From Ilyonectria destructans (lineage: Eukaryota > Ascomycota > Sordariomycetes > Hypocreales > Nectriaceae): a DNA stretch of 64,000 nt. The stretch is from assembly GCA_020740775.1 (NCBI GenBank), contig JAHEWK010000012.1, positions 1,240,001 through 1,304,000 of the forward strand, given 5' to 3'. Position 1 is the first letter of the stretch. Every line of letters starts with the position of its first letter. The notes below the pieces were generated by a model that did no database searches, was not told the origin of the DNA, and saw only the letters and a program-made list of their open reading frames with translations. The position numbers and the translations under genes are program-made. This document shows, in pieces, positions 42,538-55,346 of this stretch.

Positions 42538-43883
42538 TTAGCAAGAGGCGACGCTGGGAACAGCCTTGCAGCTGCCGTAGCTCTTGCCACCAGTAACAGC
42601 GACCTTGGACCAAGTCCAGTTGGAGCAGCCAGTGGTACCGCAAACAATGACAACATTGTAGCCACTGGAAGAAACACCGCCGGTGCCGGTAATGTTAGAG
42701 ATGGTGAGACCGGTGATCGGGACGCCGCTGGTGGCGGTGCCCTTGAGGTCGCCTCCGTCGTAGTTCTGCTCGATGATGATTCCGTAGCTAGTATATGGTT
42801 AGATGGAGTTGGTGAGATTCTTGTAGAAAGAACTTACTTCGTAATACCTGACATGGTGATGCCATCATAGGTAACGCCGGACACGGAGCCAGTGGCGCCA
42901 GAAACAGTCTTAATTCGGATGGCTTATTTGAATTAGCAATTAGTGACATGGAAAACTGTTTTACAAAGGGCCGCTACTCACCTTGAACAGAGTTCTTAAC
43001 TTGACTGTTCAGGAACTTGACGTTGGAAACCTTGTTGTTGTCACGGCCACCAACGCTGCCGATTGATAGACCGTGGCCACCCGAGCAAAGGCCGCCAGTG
43101 AAGGTGATATCCTAAGTAATAGTGTTAATAAGGGCAGGGAATCGGGCTGATGCGTCAACTTACGCTTCCAGAGTTGACAGCAACACAGTCATCCTGGTTG
43201 TACACCTTGGCATTGGTAATTGTGACACTGGAGCTATCACCAATATCAAATCCATCGGTGTTGTGACCTCCAGCAGAGTCACCAGCGCTGTTATCAATGA
43301 TCATGTTGTTGATGGCCAGGCCAGCGACGTCAGAAATGCTGACAGCCATGAGGGGGGTGTTCAGGATGTGGAGGTCATTGATAGTCGACGTGGTCAAGTC
43401 ATGAGCATAGAAGAACTTGGGCTTGACCTTTCCATCAGTGCCCTGGCCGTCCCACCATCGAGCACCTCCGGCATCCAAGGTAGCACTGGCACCATCAACG
43501 GTGACGCTCGTTCCGGCGATGCGGAGGAGAGGACCGGCCCATTCTTTGTAGCCCCAGGTGGTAGTTCCCTTGAAGATGACCTGAGGACAATAAGTAAGTT
43601 AAAAGGAGACGCAGGTGGGAAAAGTATGGTTTCGTACATGAGTGTTGGCGTTCAAGCTACCGAGGTCAAGAGTAGTACCGGAGGGAACAGCAATATTGCT
43701 CAAAACAATGGTTGCACATGACTTCTGCGAAGCACTGGCCGAAGCGGCACCAGCTGAGCCCGTGAAGGTGCAAGTAGTCGCCCGCTTGTCGAGATCAGGA
43801 GCCTGAGTAACGATGGGTGCAGCAGGGCTGGCAATTGCAGATCCTGCCAGAGCGGCGAGGAGAAGAGGGAAGATCTTAGTCAT
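42538..43883 (-). CDS. Endopolygalacturonase (GH28)
   Basis: Five exons (43883-43638, 43580-43164, 43111-42982, 42922-42838, 42787-42538) join to 375 residues with all phases matching. The signal peptide is [19 protein letters not shown], followed by a propeptide ending at DKR (KEX2-like site). The GH28 motifs are in order: [31 protein letters not shown] and AIRIKT, which supply the catalytic aspartates, the histidine and the RIK substrate site. Cysteines near the C-terminus ([21 protein letters not shown]) fit conserved disulfides. The enzyme cuts alpha-1,4-galacturonan in pectin, outside the cell. Length is normal for fungal endo-PGs. Confidence 0.95.
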
Positions 43884-46486
43884 GGTGAAGAGTGAGGATG
43901 GAGAGTGAGTAGGTGTCCTTGAAAGCAGAGTCGATGGATTGTCTTGCTGATGATCACCCTTTGATCGCGATGTAAGAGCCCTCTTATACAGTTTCAAGAG
44001 TCCATATGATATATTGAACAATGATACGATGAACTGCTATGAGGTTTCCAACTACCCCCTAGGGCTCTCTTGTCCAGGCCTGCTGGTCCTGGTCCTTCAC
44101 CACTTGAAATTGTTATTCCTCCAATCGCCTGTAACACCACGAAGGCCTTCCTGACTTCCCTGGGCTAGAGCCATCCAAAATAGGATTAGTAATTGACACT
44201 TCAAGTCCCTGAAGTTTACGAAACCCAGAGACTTGGTTGAGAGTTCGGTGTTAGTTGCCGGACCCCGCACACCGAACAAGCCACCCCCCTGTAGCGGGTG
44301 CCGGCGGACCGAACATAGGTAATTTTCCGCCATTTAAGGGACAATCCATGTCTGACTAGTACCATAATTTCCTAAACCGGGTTTCGGAACAAACGGAGTG
44401 CCACTGACATATCAAGTTTAGTATCTTTGAGGCAGTGTGAAGACGTATTCGGCCCTTGACTCAAACGTCTAGGCCATAAAACAAACCAAATGGCCAGATA
44501 TGGATACTGAATCAACTAATTTCCGTATTAGATGGAAGATTATAAACTGTAAAACCCATGATCACTTGGCAGAAAACGTGACGCGCGTCCTCTCACCATA
44601 GCCATCTAGCGGCGGTGAGTCCGACGCTACTCGATTTACTCCGTAGACCGACACGTAAAGCTCGAGCCTCAATTGGCGCCATTAGTGTAGCAAAGGTTAT
44701 TTACGCTAAACCATAAATACCTAAAGCTGGCTGTTCATGTGTAATTGTGTTTTGCCAAGCTATATAGCACCATCAACACCAAAGCAATACGGAGTGGTCC
44801 TAAGATGTTTTGGTCACAAGCCTGCATCGTGCAATCCTCTTTGCTTTGGAAGCCAAGGTCCTTCAAGAAAAGGAAAATTTCCCGCAATACTAGATTACTG
44901 GATGGATAGCAAGCTAATTGGAACTGAACTATCATACTATACTTGTAAAGATGAGGAATATTCATACCTCCAAAACTTCCAGCATCTCATGCCATTATAC
45001 TCTTTCTGAAAAATTCGTCATCAAGCTAGGTCTGTAGGATGCATAGTGATCGGGATTTTTCAAGAATATAGTAGAAAAAGAATGAATCGAGTGTTGCAGC
45101 AACTGGGTCATAAGTCCCAAAAATTGGTACAAGGAAAATAATGTATGAAGCTGCAAAACTAATACGCCCCCCCCCCCCCGACTTGCTCAAAGGCGGCCGG
45201 TCCTTGTAAACCCTGATAGCCGGTTCCATCCCTGCTAGCCACGATTCCCCACAGCGCCATTGGAGTCAAAACACTAGGTGGCGATGCAACCGCGTTTCCG
45301 AGACCTCCCATGTCGTCGATATCGGTGCGAGCTCGGCACGCTAGACGGGAGGCTTACGTGTGTGCTGTACCTTAATCTGCCCCTATATCTTTCCAACGGC
45401 CCGGCGGCTGGGCCCGTCTGAGCACATACATTAGCGTATCATCACTTTCCTCTTTATATCTTATCTACACCTTTGGCATCGTGGACACGGGCAACGAAGG
45501 GGCCAACTCACATGGTATCACTACACTTTTGCGTAAGTTAACTGATAATGTGTGATTCTTCTCTCTCGTGGCATGTACAAGTCGTTAGAGATTCGAGGAC
45601 ATGGTGACCAGTAGTTTAGGACGGTCCCGAAGGGCTGGTGCCCAATGTCTGTAAATTAAAACCGGAGCGGAAATGGCACGAAAACATTGGCTCCTACCCG
45701 GGACTGACTTGTTTCGTCGATATTATTGTCCCCATCGCATATCCTGGGCTAGGGGTGAATGTGCACCCTATCGATACTATGGTTCCATATAATAGAAGCC
45801 TAAGAGCAAAAGGGTTGGATTGGAACTGGGTAGAACTAGTATTGTTAATCTGTGTCAAAAGTCCTACACGTAAAATCGAAATTCTCCTTTCGCCTCTAAT
45901 CGCAATTCTGATTATACAAGCAGTGGAGTCCAACCAATCCATTTCACCAAGCACGTATGAACCGACCTTTCCACCGCGCTCTCAAGTGTCATGTAGAGCT
46001 GCTGCGACGTCGTAGAAGACGCAACAAGGCAAGACAATGCGGATAGGTGTAGTTGAGTTTTTAGAATAGAAGAGGTTTGCCCTGTTCTGTGTAAGAGTGA
46101 CCTAGTTAGCTAGTTGTCCTACATTCATTAAACTCCCTGAATATTGACCAGTACCAAGTTACCACACTGATTGTTAATTATTTAAGGGTCTTGGGTGTAA
46201 TTCGCCCGAAACGCACCCTGCCCCTGTCTTGACACGTTACCATCACCAAAACTCGCCCACTTTTCGCTGATTACCTATTCGCCAAATGTATCCTCTACAA
46301 TCCTTCTCGGCTTCACGGCACGCCGGGGATTCCGCTTATATATCGGTCTCTCCCACTGAGGCCACGACTCATTCTTGCTTATCTGTCACATTCGTCGGTG
46401 AGCCGGCCGTAAATATAAAGAGGGCCGGTAACCTGAAATCTAAACCGAATTGCGCCCGTGATTGAACATTTGCAAAACTTCTCGCT
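43884..46486. other. 2.6 kb intergenic region
   Basis: It holds the polygalacturonase promoter on its left. Two accgaaca motifs (about 44272 and 44311) flank a GC-rich core there. The rest is AT-rich, without recognisable genes. A 14-nt poly-C run is at about 45166-45179. Frames at 44737-45009 and 45638-46015 show no family features. Confidence 0.4.
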
Positions 46487-47493
46487 ATGGAACCCAAGTC
46501 ACCCCTTCCGTCGCATTTGGGCGTGGAGTCAATCGCCTACAAGCGGATGGATTGGACACGATGGTTTATTGTACCCCGGATGTACGCGCAATTAGTTTCC
46601 CGCCATTGGCATTCAGCTTTAATCTACTAACGTATGAGTCAAGGTTTATTATAACTCTCAGTGCTGTTTCCTTCGTTCCCCAGTATGACCGAATCCGGTC
46701 GCACGGAAACTGCGATGGCATCACCAGTTGCTACATCCTGTTCAGCCTAATTGTAGCAACAGAACAGTTTGCGCGCATATTTGCTTTCTTCGTCGCTATT
46801 GATAACAGAGAACAATGCCTCATAGAAGCGCCATCGAACGCTCATGATAGGTTGAACCTCGCCCAGTGTACAGTTCTCTGGCTCTGCAACTTATTTCTGT
46901 GAGAAAACCCCATGCCCGAGGCGAGTGCGACGTGGAATAGAAGCTAACCTGATATGTCACGGTCAAGGTTTGGACTATATCTCTTCTATTCTTCCGTGGG
47001 GGCTGTTTCCAAAATTTCCATGGTCTTGATTTATGTTGCTTTTCTTTCTAGCTCAGTTGGTCCCTTCATGTGGCTGACTACACTTCCCCCAAGTCACTCA
47101 CGAGACTTCTATAAAAGTCGACCCTGGCGCATGTGCATACTACAGTTTATGCATGGCCCATTTTATAACCCTATCTTCACTATAATGAGCATCTTTGGGC
47201 TGCTTGTTCAGCTACAATACACCCGGTCGCGCTCTGATCCTGGAGCGCTGAGTATTGTTAGTCTGAGGACGCAAGCTCTCGTATTTTGGATTCTAAGCAT
47301 TGTATGGGGGTTTTTCTTTCGGTTTTCTCCAGTTGCCGGAACAGCTGGGTGGGGTCCCATACTTCAGAGTGTGTCTATGGCCGCCACGTATTTTGCAGGC
47401 TGGTATAAGTTGATTGGTTGGACCGCTACGAATAGCGTGGTGTTTGCCATCGGGCAGGGATTAATATCATTAGCTGCGACTGGCACTATTTGA
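46487..47493 (+). CDS. Multi-pass membrane protein of unknown function
   Basis: Three exons are proposed: 46487 to about 46570 (donor uncertain, 46594 is an alternative), 46684-46898 and 46968-47493, giving about 274 residues. The second intron has a GTGAGA donor and a GCTAAC branch site. Exon 1 reads MEPKSPLPSHLGVESIAYKR followed by MDWTRWF. Exons 2 and 3 hold about six or seven hydrophobic segments: CYILFSLIVATEQFARIFAF, VLWLCNLFLFGLYLFYSSVG, SMVLIYVAFLSSSVGPFMWL, FTIMSIFGLLV, ALVFWILSIVWGFFF and a C-terminal pair. I do not recognise the family. Exon joins keep frame, so it is likely a real gene. A recently decayed gene is not excluded. Confidence 0.55.
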
Positions 47494-48107
47494 GCACGAC
47501 TGTGCCGAGATATTGTTACTGGATTTGGAATACCCCGTGGTAAAGTCGATGCAAGTCCAGGTCCAGCTACAATATTTGGTTGAGTTAGATAAGGGACCAA
47601 AAAAAATATGATCATGACGCCATGTCTCAGTCGAGCTGAGACGAGTCACAGCTGTTTAATTATTTTCGGCCATCTTCGGTCACATGCATGAATAATGCTC
47701 CAATCGTGCGTAACAGTTACGAAATCCCCCCGTCCCATCATCCCCTTACATTTGAATCCGTCCACGATTTTCCTATGTATCAGGCCGATAAGGTCTTATC
47801 GGCCACCCCCTTACGGCTAATCTCCGCGTAAATACCCCTACCCCACTGCGTCATGGCGGGGGACTGTCCCGAATTTTTTCTTTGCGCACCGGTGGATTTG
47901 GTTTTGGAGGGGCACGCCGTCAAAATTTCAGTTGGATTGGGCTGCATCTCGACTGCATCTACAGAGCATCTGGAACTGGACTTCGAGTTTCTGGACTGAT
48001 TAATTGCCGGCAGTCAGGTCAACTCACCTAAGTCGACACCGAAACTCCACCTCTGCCTCGAGGCACTCCCACTACACCGTCGCATCGCATCGCACCCCGC
48101 CATCACA
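47494..48107. promoter_or_regulatory. RRB1 upstream region
   Basis: No gene is seen. A directly visible element at about 47782-47806 is a gataaggtcttatc perfect palindrome. The 5' leader (about 48000-48107) is CAC/CTC-rich, as in strongly expressed fungal genes. Confidence 0.4.
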
Positions 48108-49631
48108 ATGGCCAAGCGCACCGCCGAAACCGAGCACGGCGATGCGCCTCTCAAGGGCGGCGACCGCCCCGAGAAGATGGACGTCGACGACAACCACATG
48201 GGCGAGTTCGAAGATGAGTTCGAGGACGAGTTCGAGAGCGAAGACGAGATCTTCGAGGCTGGCGTGGACGGCCGGCCAGATGCTGAGCGAGAGGCTGATG
48301 AGAAGGCCGCTGGTACGTTTTACCTGTTGTGGATTTTAGTCTAGAGGAAACCGAGCTGAAAATACCTCCTAGACGCCATGGACGTCGATCAAGGAACCTT
48401 CATCGTCGGACGAAGCAAGCTCGAGCCCGGCCAGACCCTCGCCCCCGATCTGACCACCTACGAGATGCTGCACAACCTCAGCACTCCCTGGCCGTGCCTC
48501 TCCTTCGACATCGTCAAGGACGGCCTGGGAGATGCCCGCAAGGCCTATCCCGCTACTATGTACACCGTCGCCGGTACTCAAGCCGAGTCTGCCAAGGCTG
48601 CCGACAACCAGATCATGGTCATGAAGTTCAGTGGCCTCAGCAAGATGGACCGCGGCGACGAGTCCGACTCGGACGGCGACGACGACGAGGACTCCGACCC
48701 TATTCTCGAGAGCAAGTCTATCCCCATCAGCTCCACCACCAACCGAATCCGCTCGCACCAGATCCCCAGCCAAGAGCTCGGTCGACCCCCGACGACCCTC
48801 ACAGCCACCATGACCGAGTCTTCCAACGTCTTCATCCACGATATCACTCCTCACCTGACCTCGTTCGACAACCCGGGCACCACCATCTCGGCCCAGCAGA
48901 ACAAGCCCATCTCCACCATCAGGGCCCACAAGAGCGAGGGATACGCGCTGGATTGGTCGCCCACCGTCCCCGGCGGGAAGCTGCTGACCGGCGACAACGA
49001 CGGCCTCATCTACATGACTTCCCGCACCGACGGCGGCGGCTGGGTCACCGACAACCGCGCCTTCCAGGGCCACACCAGCAGTGTCGAGGAGCTGCAATGG
49101 TCGCCGTCTGAGCAGTCCGTCTTCGCCTCCGCATCAAGCGACGGCACCATCCGCGTCTGGGACGTGCGATCCAAGTCGCGCAAGGCCGCCATCACCGTCC
49201 AGGTGTCCAACGTCGACGTCAACGTCATGTCGTGGTCGCGCCAGACCTCTCACCTGTTGGCCTCTGGCGACGACAACGGCGTGTGGGGAGTGTGGGATCT
49301 GCGACAGTGGAAGGCCGACGCGCAGAAGCCGCAGCCCATTGCCAGCTTCGACTTCCACAAGGAGCAGATCACCAGCGTTGAGTGGCACCCGACCGACGAC
49401 TCCATCATGGCGGTGGCAGCGGCCGATAACACGGTGACGCTGTGGGATTTGGCTGTCGAGCTGGACGACGAGGAGAGCAAGGACACGGCTGGCGTCAAGG
49501 ATGTGCCGCCGCAGCTGCTGTTTGTGCACTACCTCAAGGACGTCAAGGAGGTGCACTGGCACCCGCAGATCACCGGCAGCCTGGTGGCTACGGGCGAGGA
49601 GTTTAGCGTTTTCCGAACCATCAGCGTATAA
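48108..49631 (+). CDS. rrb1: Ribosome assembly protein RRB1 / GRWD1
   Basis: Two exons (48108-48312 and 48373-49631) give 487 residues. The intron has a GTACGT donor and a CTAG acceptor. The N-terminus is acidic (FEDEFEDEFESEDEIFEAG), as in histone- and ribosomal-protein chaperones. Then comes the CAF1C/H4-binding-like block (LAPDLTTYEMLHNLSTPWPC, LSFDIVKDGLG). Another acidic loop precedes WD40 blades: HKSEGYALDWSP, GHTSSVEELQWSPSEQSVFA, SSDGTIRVWD, LASGDDNGVWGVWDLR, FHKEQITSVEWHPTDDS and a last VKEVHWHPQ. RRB1 is the dedicated chaperone of ribosomal protein L3 in the nucleolus and is essential in yeast. Length and order match. The N-terminal start was chosen because it precedes the acidic tract in frame with the intron. 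Confidence 0.93.
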
Positions 49632-51583
49632 GACAAAGATGATAAAGATGGAGGGCAAAAAAGTGGCGGATGGATCTGGCTATGGAACCACGCTACGTAA
49701 AAGAGTGGACGGATATGACGACGGGAATCATGGCACGAAAAGGGATGGAAGACCCACTGGGAGAAGACAACATGGACGACGGTATGGCGCATCATGATTC
49801 AAGTGCAAGCGATAGAGTGATACATTTTGGTCAACAAGCACAGTTTCCAGACCCGGTCACGACGTGCGACATTTGAAATGAGTGTGGCAGCTGTCTCTCC
49901 ACTGGCAGCTGTCGTCTTGCAACGGACGAAATTTGATGTCTCTGCTGCAGCCGTCACCTCGCATCGGACGAATTTGCAAGTCCCGCACGTTCAACGATAG
50001 TTACATTTTCTCCCCGGTGCTCTGCGACGCTGAAACTCCAGAGGAGAGACGGGTATTTTCTTCGCCGAGTCTCTGGTCGGCACTCAGACGGGACTGAGAC
50101 GGGAGTGCAACGGGTGTGAAACGACACTCGGGAAGTGGGCGGGAGCAGTTTGCCAGCCGATGAAACAAATGACGGGTGAAAAGTGGTGGATGACAAGATC
50201 AACCTGCCAAGAGCTGCAGCTGGAACCTTTTAATCAGGCTTATCGCTCAAATTATAGCCCGCAATTGATGGACGTGCAATGTGCTTTTGCAGCGTGGTCT
50301 CGCAGCTAGTTGCGACGTGTAAGTGATGTGTCGCACGGGCGCGTCTAAGCGGAGTGGACGAGAGTGGACATCTGAGTCAAAAGACAGCAAGGGATAGGAT
50401 GCCAAGGATATATGATCGCATTGCTCTCAATAGCGTCTGGGCAATTGACTCTCGTATTAATCCCACCGGCACACGGCACAAGGCTGGGCGATTATCAGCT
50501 TGGCGTTTATAACCCGACGAGCCAAGTGAGACAGACAGGCGGACAGACAGACCCCTGGACGTTTCCCAAGTTTCGCCCGTCGGGCCAACACTCCAGATTG
50601 TCAATCTGCCCCGGACCCCGATCATCGCGTCTTGTTCCACGTCTGCCCCACGATCTTACCTTCTGACACAGGGCATTCGCGGCAGCTTTTTAACATGTAC
50701 GCATCGCCCTTAAGGTTAACCGCTGGCGGGTTTCGAATTGCTGGCGCGGATGACGAGGCAGGAGACGAAGAGTGTCAAATGCCCGAATGGCGGGGGACCC
50801 ATGCCGAAGTACATTGGTTGACTCAGATGCCATCAATTATTGAAAGAGAGCCAAGAAGCGTAATTAAATATTTGGTGTGTTTAGGTCTAACATGTGTACA
50901 GAGAAAATTGCTTTTCTAGAAGCAACAATAGCCGTCTTTGATCCGCAAGGTGGAACTACCATCTCGGGTTGCTATTATCCGACCCACGGCGTACACCCGT
51001 CTCGTACCGAAGTCGAGGCAGGTCTCGGCCTTGGTACGTGACACACGCACAATACAGCGTACGCGTATAGCCCTGTTTGCTTGCATGCTACCGCTTGCCT
51101 CGTTTGGGACCGATAATGTGGCAGCCCGGGGTCAACTGCCAAGGTAGTACTCCGAGATGGCGGGCTAGATATCTCGGCCCCTGGTCTCACGGCAATCTAA
51201 TGCGCCGAGAAGGCGTCAAGCGCTCCTGCGGGAACCCCCGCCCCTGGGATTGACCAGTGGGAAGAAGGAATCGGCGGTATTGTATTGCTTTTGAGAGGGT
51301 TGCATTGCGCTACGTCAGATAGGCCCTTGCCGCCTCCCAATCGCACGCGCCGACTGTATAACTACTGTCCAATGTTCCACTCTCCGCCTGTGTTCCGTTT
51401 TGCTCCCGTGTTCCACTTTGCTTTTATGTTCCACTTACTTCCGTATTCCTCTCCTCATATTCTCTTCTCTTCCCAGCTGCTAATGCTCTGTTAACCGTCT
51501 TGTTCACATTTGTTCGCTGCTGGCTTGTTTTCACTTCCACTTGAGTCTCTCCTTTGCTGTCACAAGCGTTCAGATCCGTGACC
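49632..51583. other. 2 kb intergenic region
   Basis: No gene supported. It holds the RRB1 3' flank and the promoter/leader of the glycosyltransferase-like gene. The leader is pyrimidine-rich with several ttcc(a/g)ctttgc-like repeats at about 51372-51440. Two agtggac motifs are near 50353-50368. Confidence 0.4.
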
Positions 51584-53697
51584 ATGGACGCTATGCACGA
51601 GTTTGTTAATAGCCGGTCCCAGAGATGGCAGACGGGCAACTACATTCCTCTTCACAACCCGGCGCTGGACCCCAGCGAAAAGGCGTCAAATGGGTTTAGG
51701 CACATCTCACGATGTCTGATACGGGTATCTAAACTTCCGTTGATGTTGCTCATCACTTTTGTCATCTTGATACCGACACTGTTCACCCTGGTGGTGGTCA
51801 ATGTGAGTTTCATTCTTGGACTTAACCACTTCGTCGAAGAACTTGTTGCTGACTCCGTCCAAAACAGGGTCATAGTTATGTCTCTGACGGCACGAATGAT
51901 GTCTTTGCTCTGAGCTGGGCCAACCACATAGTACCCCCGAGCCATCCTCCGCTTCACATCGGCATTCCGAACAACATCCCCATCTATGAGACTCATACCG
52001 ATTTGCCTGAGAGCTTGGATGCGACGCCGATAGTAGAAGCAGAAGATACGCCGTCGGAAGGCAACAATGATGACACCCCCGAAGTGCCACACGCGCAGCT
52101 TGAAGAACCGGAGAAGCCAGAGGAACATCATCAACCGGTGCAGACGAAGATACCCAACGCACCTGAGGCACCTGCGGAATTCATCTTTGATGAAAGTGGC
52201 AAGGAAGTCGGCAATGAACTAGATTACCTCACCGAGCAAGAGTCTGAGATCATGGCCGACATCCCCGAGCCTCCGCCTGGAAACCACCGTCTCGCCATCC
52301 TCCTCCCCGCTGATGACTCTGGTTCCGCTCTCTGCAAGGTCATATTCAGCGGAATGGCAATGGGTTACCCCAGCCCTGTTATTCTCAACTGGCAAAAGGA
52401 CGTTGGAAAGACTGACGCACGCGACATTGGCAGCTCCCACCTTGCCAAAATCACAGGTGCTCTCGAGTATCTGGATGCCATCACCCGCCCAGATACCCAC
52501 GAGGGAGATCGCTTGAACGACGACGACCTAGTTGTGCTCGTTGATGCCTACGATGTCTGGTGGCAACTCCCTCCGGACGTGCTGATCAAGCGATATCACG
52601 AGTCAAACAGACTCGCCAACGAGCGTCTGGCCAAGGAATGGGGCGCACGAGGCCAGATGCCTATGCAGCAGACCATCGTGGCGTCGGTTCAGAAGAGGTG
52701 CTGGCCTACTCCTGAAATGCCCGGCAACCGTCACTGCGCAGAGCTCCCCGAAAGCACTGCTCGAAAGGATCTGTACGGAGAAAGCACCGACATTGATCCA
52801 AACTTCAGCGCCAAAAAGAACCCGTATCACGACACGCGGCCCAAGTACTTCAACAGCGGCACCATCATGGGCCCGGTTGGCGACATGAAGCGATACATGC
52901 GCAGGGTCCAGGAGAGGATGGAACAATTATTGGTAAAACACCAGAAACTTTGGAGTGACCAGGGCATCTTTGCCGAAGTCTTCGGAGAGCAGGAGGTTTG
53001 GCGAACGTGGCTCCGCACCCAGCACAGGGAGTTCCCCCATGACGATATTACCAAGATGATGCTGGAGCGATTCGAGTATAACGTCGGCCTGGACTATAGC
53101 CAGCAGCTCTTCATTCCTACCGTGTTTGAAGAGGAGGACGGCGAAATGGTACACCTCAACAACGAGACGCACATTGCCGAACAGTCCCAGAAGCTGGGGA
53201 TCAACCCCGTCCGTCTCAAGGGCGTCCCTGAGGACATCCGCAACTCCGAGATCCCGCTCAACAAGGTGGTCAGCGAAAATCAACGCGGCATCTTCGACTG
53301 GGGCGAGATGCCGCTCTACGCCGACTACTTCAGCGAGGCTATCCCGGTGGCGGTCCACCACAACGCTCACGCTGACGGCCTCAAGGCACGACGAGTATGG
53401 TGGTGGAACCGCACGTGGTACTTCCCCTACCTGCGAGAGTTGGTCGGGGCCTACCTCGAGCGACCAGCGACGCTCCAGCCGCTCGCCACGTTCGCCACCC
53501 AGGGAAAGCAAGCTGTGTACTGGCCGCCTAGCTCAGACAAGGAGAAGCGGAGGCCACGTCATTTCACGCTCAATGCTCGCAAAAGTGGGCTGCCGGAGAT
53601 GAACTTTGAGATGCTGTGTCGGGAGAAGGGTGAGGATGTGAACAGTCAGCATCGGTGGTTCCAGGAGGTGTTCAGAGATGGCTTGGGCGGGCTTTGA
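51584..53697 (+). CDS. Type II membrane glycosyltransferase-like protein
   Basis: Two exons (51584-51802 and 51868-53697) join in phase to 682 residues. The intron has a GTGAGT donor and a CAG acceptor. A short cytosolic N-terminus is followed by one transmembrane helix (LMLLITFVILIPTLFTLVVV, residues about 52-73). A proline/glutamate-rich stem comes next, then a catalytic-looking domain starting HRLAILLPADDSGSALCK. It contains DLVVLVDAYDVWWQLPP, with a D-x-x-D metal motif, and later YFNSGTIMGPVGDMKRYM and LWSDQGIFAEVFGEQEVWR. This order is that of uncharacterised fungal PLOD-GT-like/procollagen-type glycosyltransferases. It is likely Golgi-resident; the acceptor is unknown. The TTG-start frame at 52003 is not the true start. 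Confidence 0.75.
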
Positions 53698-53839
53698 GGT
53701 ACAAATCGGGCGGCTACGTGATCTTACGACTAATACTTAATGATTTGATATGTATATCCCGTGTGTATAATAAAAGATATCCTTGTAAAATAAGATAATG
53801 GTCTCAAGAAGTCCCAAGTAAACACCGCAATTAACATAA

Positions 53840-54902
53840 CTAAATAAATGGCTGCCATTGCTGTTCGCACCAGTCCCAAAACTTCTTGCAGTACCCGAGG
53901 CCCCCAACTTCTTCGGGAGTCATGGCATTAATGACGTCTTTCCGCGGACACTCACTATCTGGTCGAACCCGCCCCCAAGGAATAACGTAGGCGCCATTAT
54001 TCTCGAGGGTGATGCTAGGTGACAACCCTGCGTAAAGTTCCGTGTATGCGCCAAACTTTGTGTCGTGGAGGATTCTGTTCATCAGCAGCATCACCATTGC
54101 GGGTGCACCCTCGTATGAGCCGGCCCTGACGTTGCCTGGGTTTTGAGCAACACTGACGATGCCGTGCTTGCCATAGCGTTGAGCCATCTCTCGACTTAGC
54201 ATCCAGCTGCCGACTTTGGAAACGGCGTAATTGCGGGCTCGATCTTCGGTGCCAGTATCTAAGAGTTCAAACTCGATACCGTTGGGAGGTACTCCCTGGT
54301 CCGCTGCGATGCTGGACGTCCAGACCACCCTCACAGCTCCCGATTGGGACAGCGACGCGGCTACAGCGGCTCGCAGCTGGGGCTCAAGCAGCTGAGTGAA
54401 CAGCAGAGTCGCAACGCAATGCATTCCAACCATGGACTCCAGGCCCTGAGCAGTCTTGGCGAAAGGCTCAACCCGGTAGCCTCCAGTTCCTGCATTGTTC
54501 CAAAGAACGTCGAGTTTAGATTCCTGTGATGCAAAGCTCGAGGCTGCTGACTTTACGGATTCCAAGTCGTTGAGATCGAGTTGGAGGAACTTGAGAGTTC
54601 CTGGCGTGGCAGGTGGTGGTTTGGTCTCGATGATCTGATTGATGGCATTGGAGGCGCGTTCCTATATGAATGTGAGCTTCTAGACGCTGCAGCAGGTGAA
54701 GTTCACGACAACGACCGACCTGAGATCTTGAAGCCATGTAGATAGTAGCGCCGGTTCCGTACAGGATCTTGCACAGCTCATATCCGACGCCCGAGTTACC
54801 GCCTGTCACGATAAAGACTTTGCCCCGCTGAGAAGGCACATTGTCTTCTGTAAGGGTCGGTTTCGGAGGGAACAACTGGGTGTATAAGCTGCGGAAAGCC
54901 AT
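53840..54902 (-). CDS. Short-chain dehydrogenase/reductase
   Basis: Two exons (54902-54720 and 54661-53840) give 334 residues. The N-terminal cofactor loop is FIVTGGNSGVGYELCKILYG (TGxxxGxG). NNAG follows in DVLWNNAGTGGY. A catalytic serine (WTSSIAA) and YAVSK complete the Ser-Tyr-Lys set. It resembles fungal retinol dehydrogenase/oxidoreductase-like SDRs of about 330 residues. The substrate is unknown. The gene lies downstream of the Zn2Cys6 regulator on the same strand, 445 bases apart, and not far from the FAD oxidoreductase. Co-regulation is possible but unproven. Confidence 0.88.
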
Positions 54903-55346
54903 GGGGGGTCGATTTCCACGGATGGTTACGGATTCTGAGAAATGAATGACTAGGAAAAAAAAAAAGGAGAGATGGGAATTGAAAGCACCAACCGCTTTTA
55001 ATATTTCACAAAGCTCAAACGCGGAGCGAGGTGGAAAGGCGGAGATTTTTTCCGCGTTGATGGTGGCATTAACTGCAGGCTAAAGGCGGAATTCCGCCCT
55101 TGCAGGAATAACAACAGGCAGCCGCACGCAGGAACTCTGCCGTAAGCTCAATACTATTTACAATCAGGTCTAGATTGAATCAGCCGAAAGAGTGAGGTCT
55201 TCAAAACATCTGATGCGACTTTACAAGCGCTGTTATTCGGGGGGTGTACACGACCACAAATCCAGGTCGTTACTATGTGCAAGGTAAGGCATGTGTAGGG
55301 TTCTAATTGCCGACTTATATCATCTCCTCTGGGATTTGGTGAGGAC
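54903..55346. other. Promoter of SDR and 3' flank of regulator gene
   Basis: No gene seen. There is a poly-A run (14 A) just before 54970. Two CCGCC/GGCGGA-like triplets are near 55038 and 55085. Confidence 0.4.

Noticed and set aside
48329..49111. 260-codon arginine/histidine-rich frame overlapping RRB1
   Set aside because: Out-of-frame shadow of the WD40 coding sequence.
52003..53697. Start of the glycosyltransferase-like gene at a TTG codon
   Set aside because: The frame is open further upstream to an acceptor at 51867, and the exon at 51584 adds a transmembrane anchor in phase.
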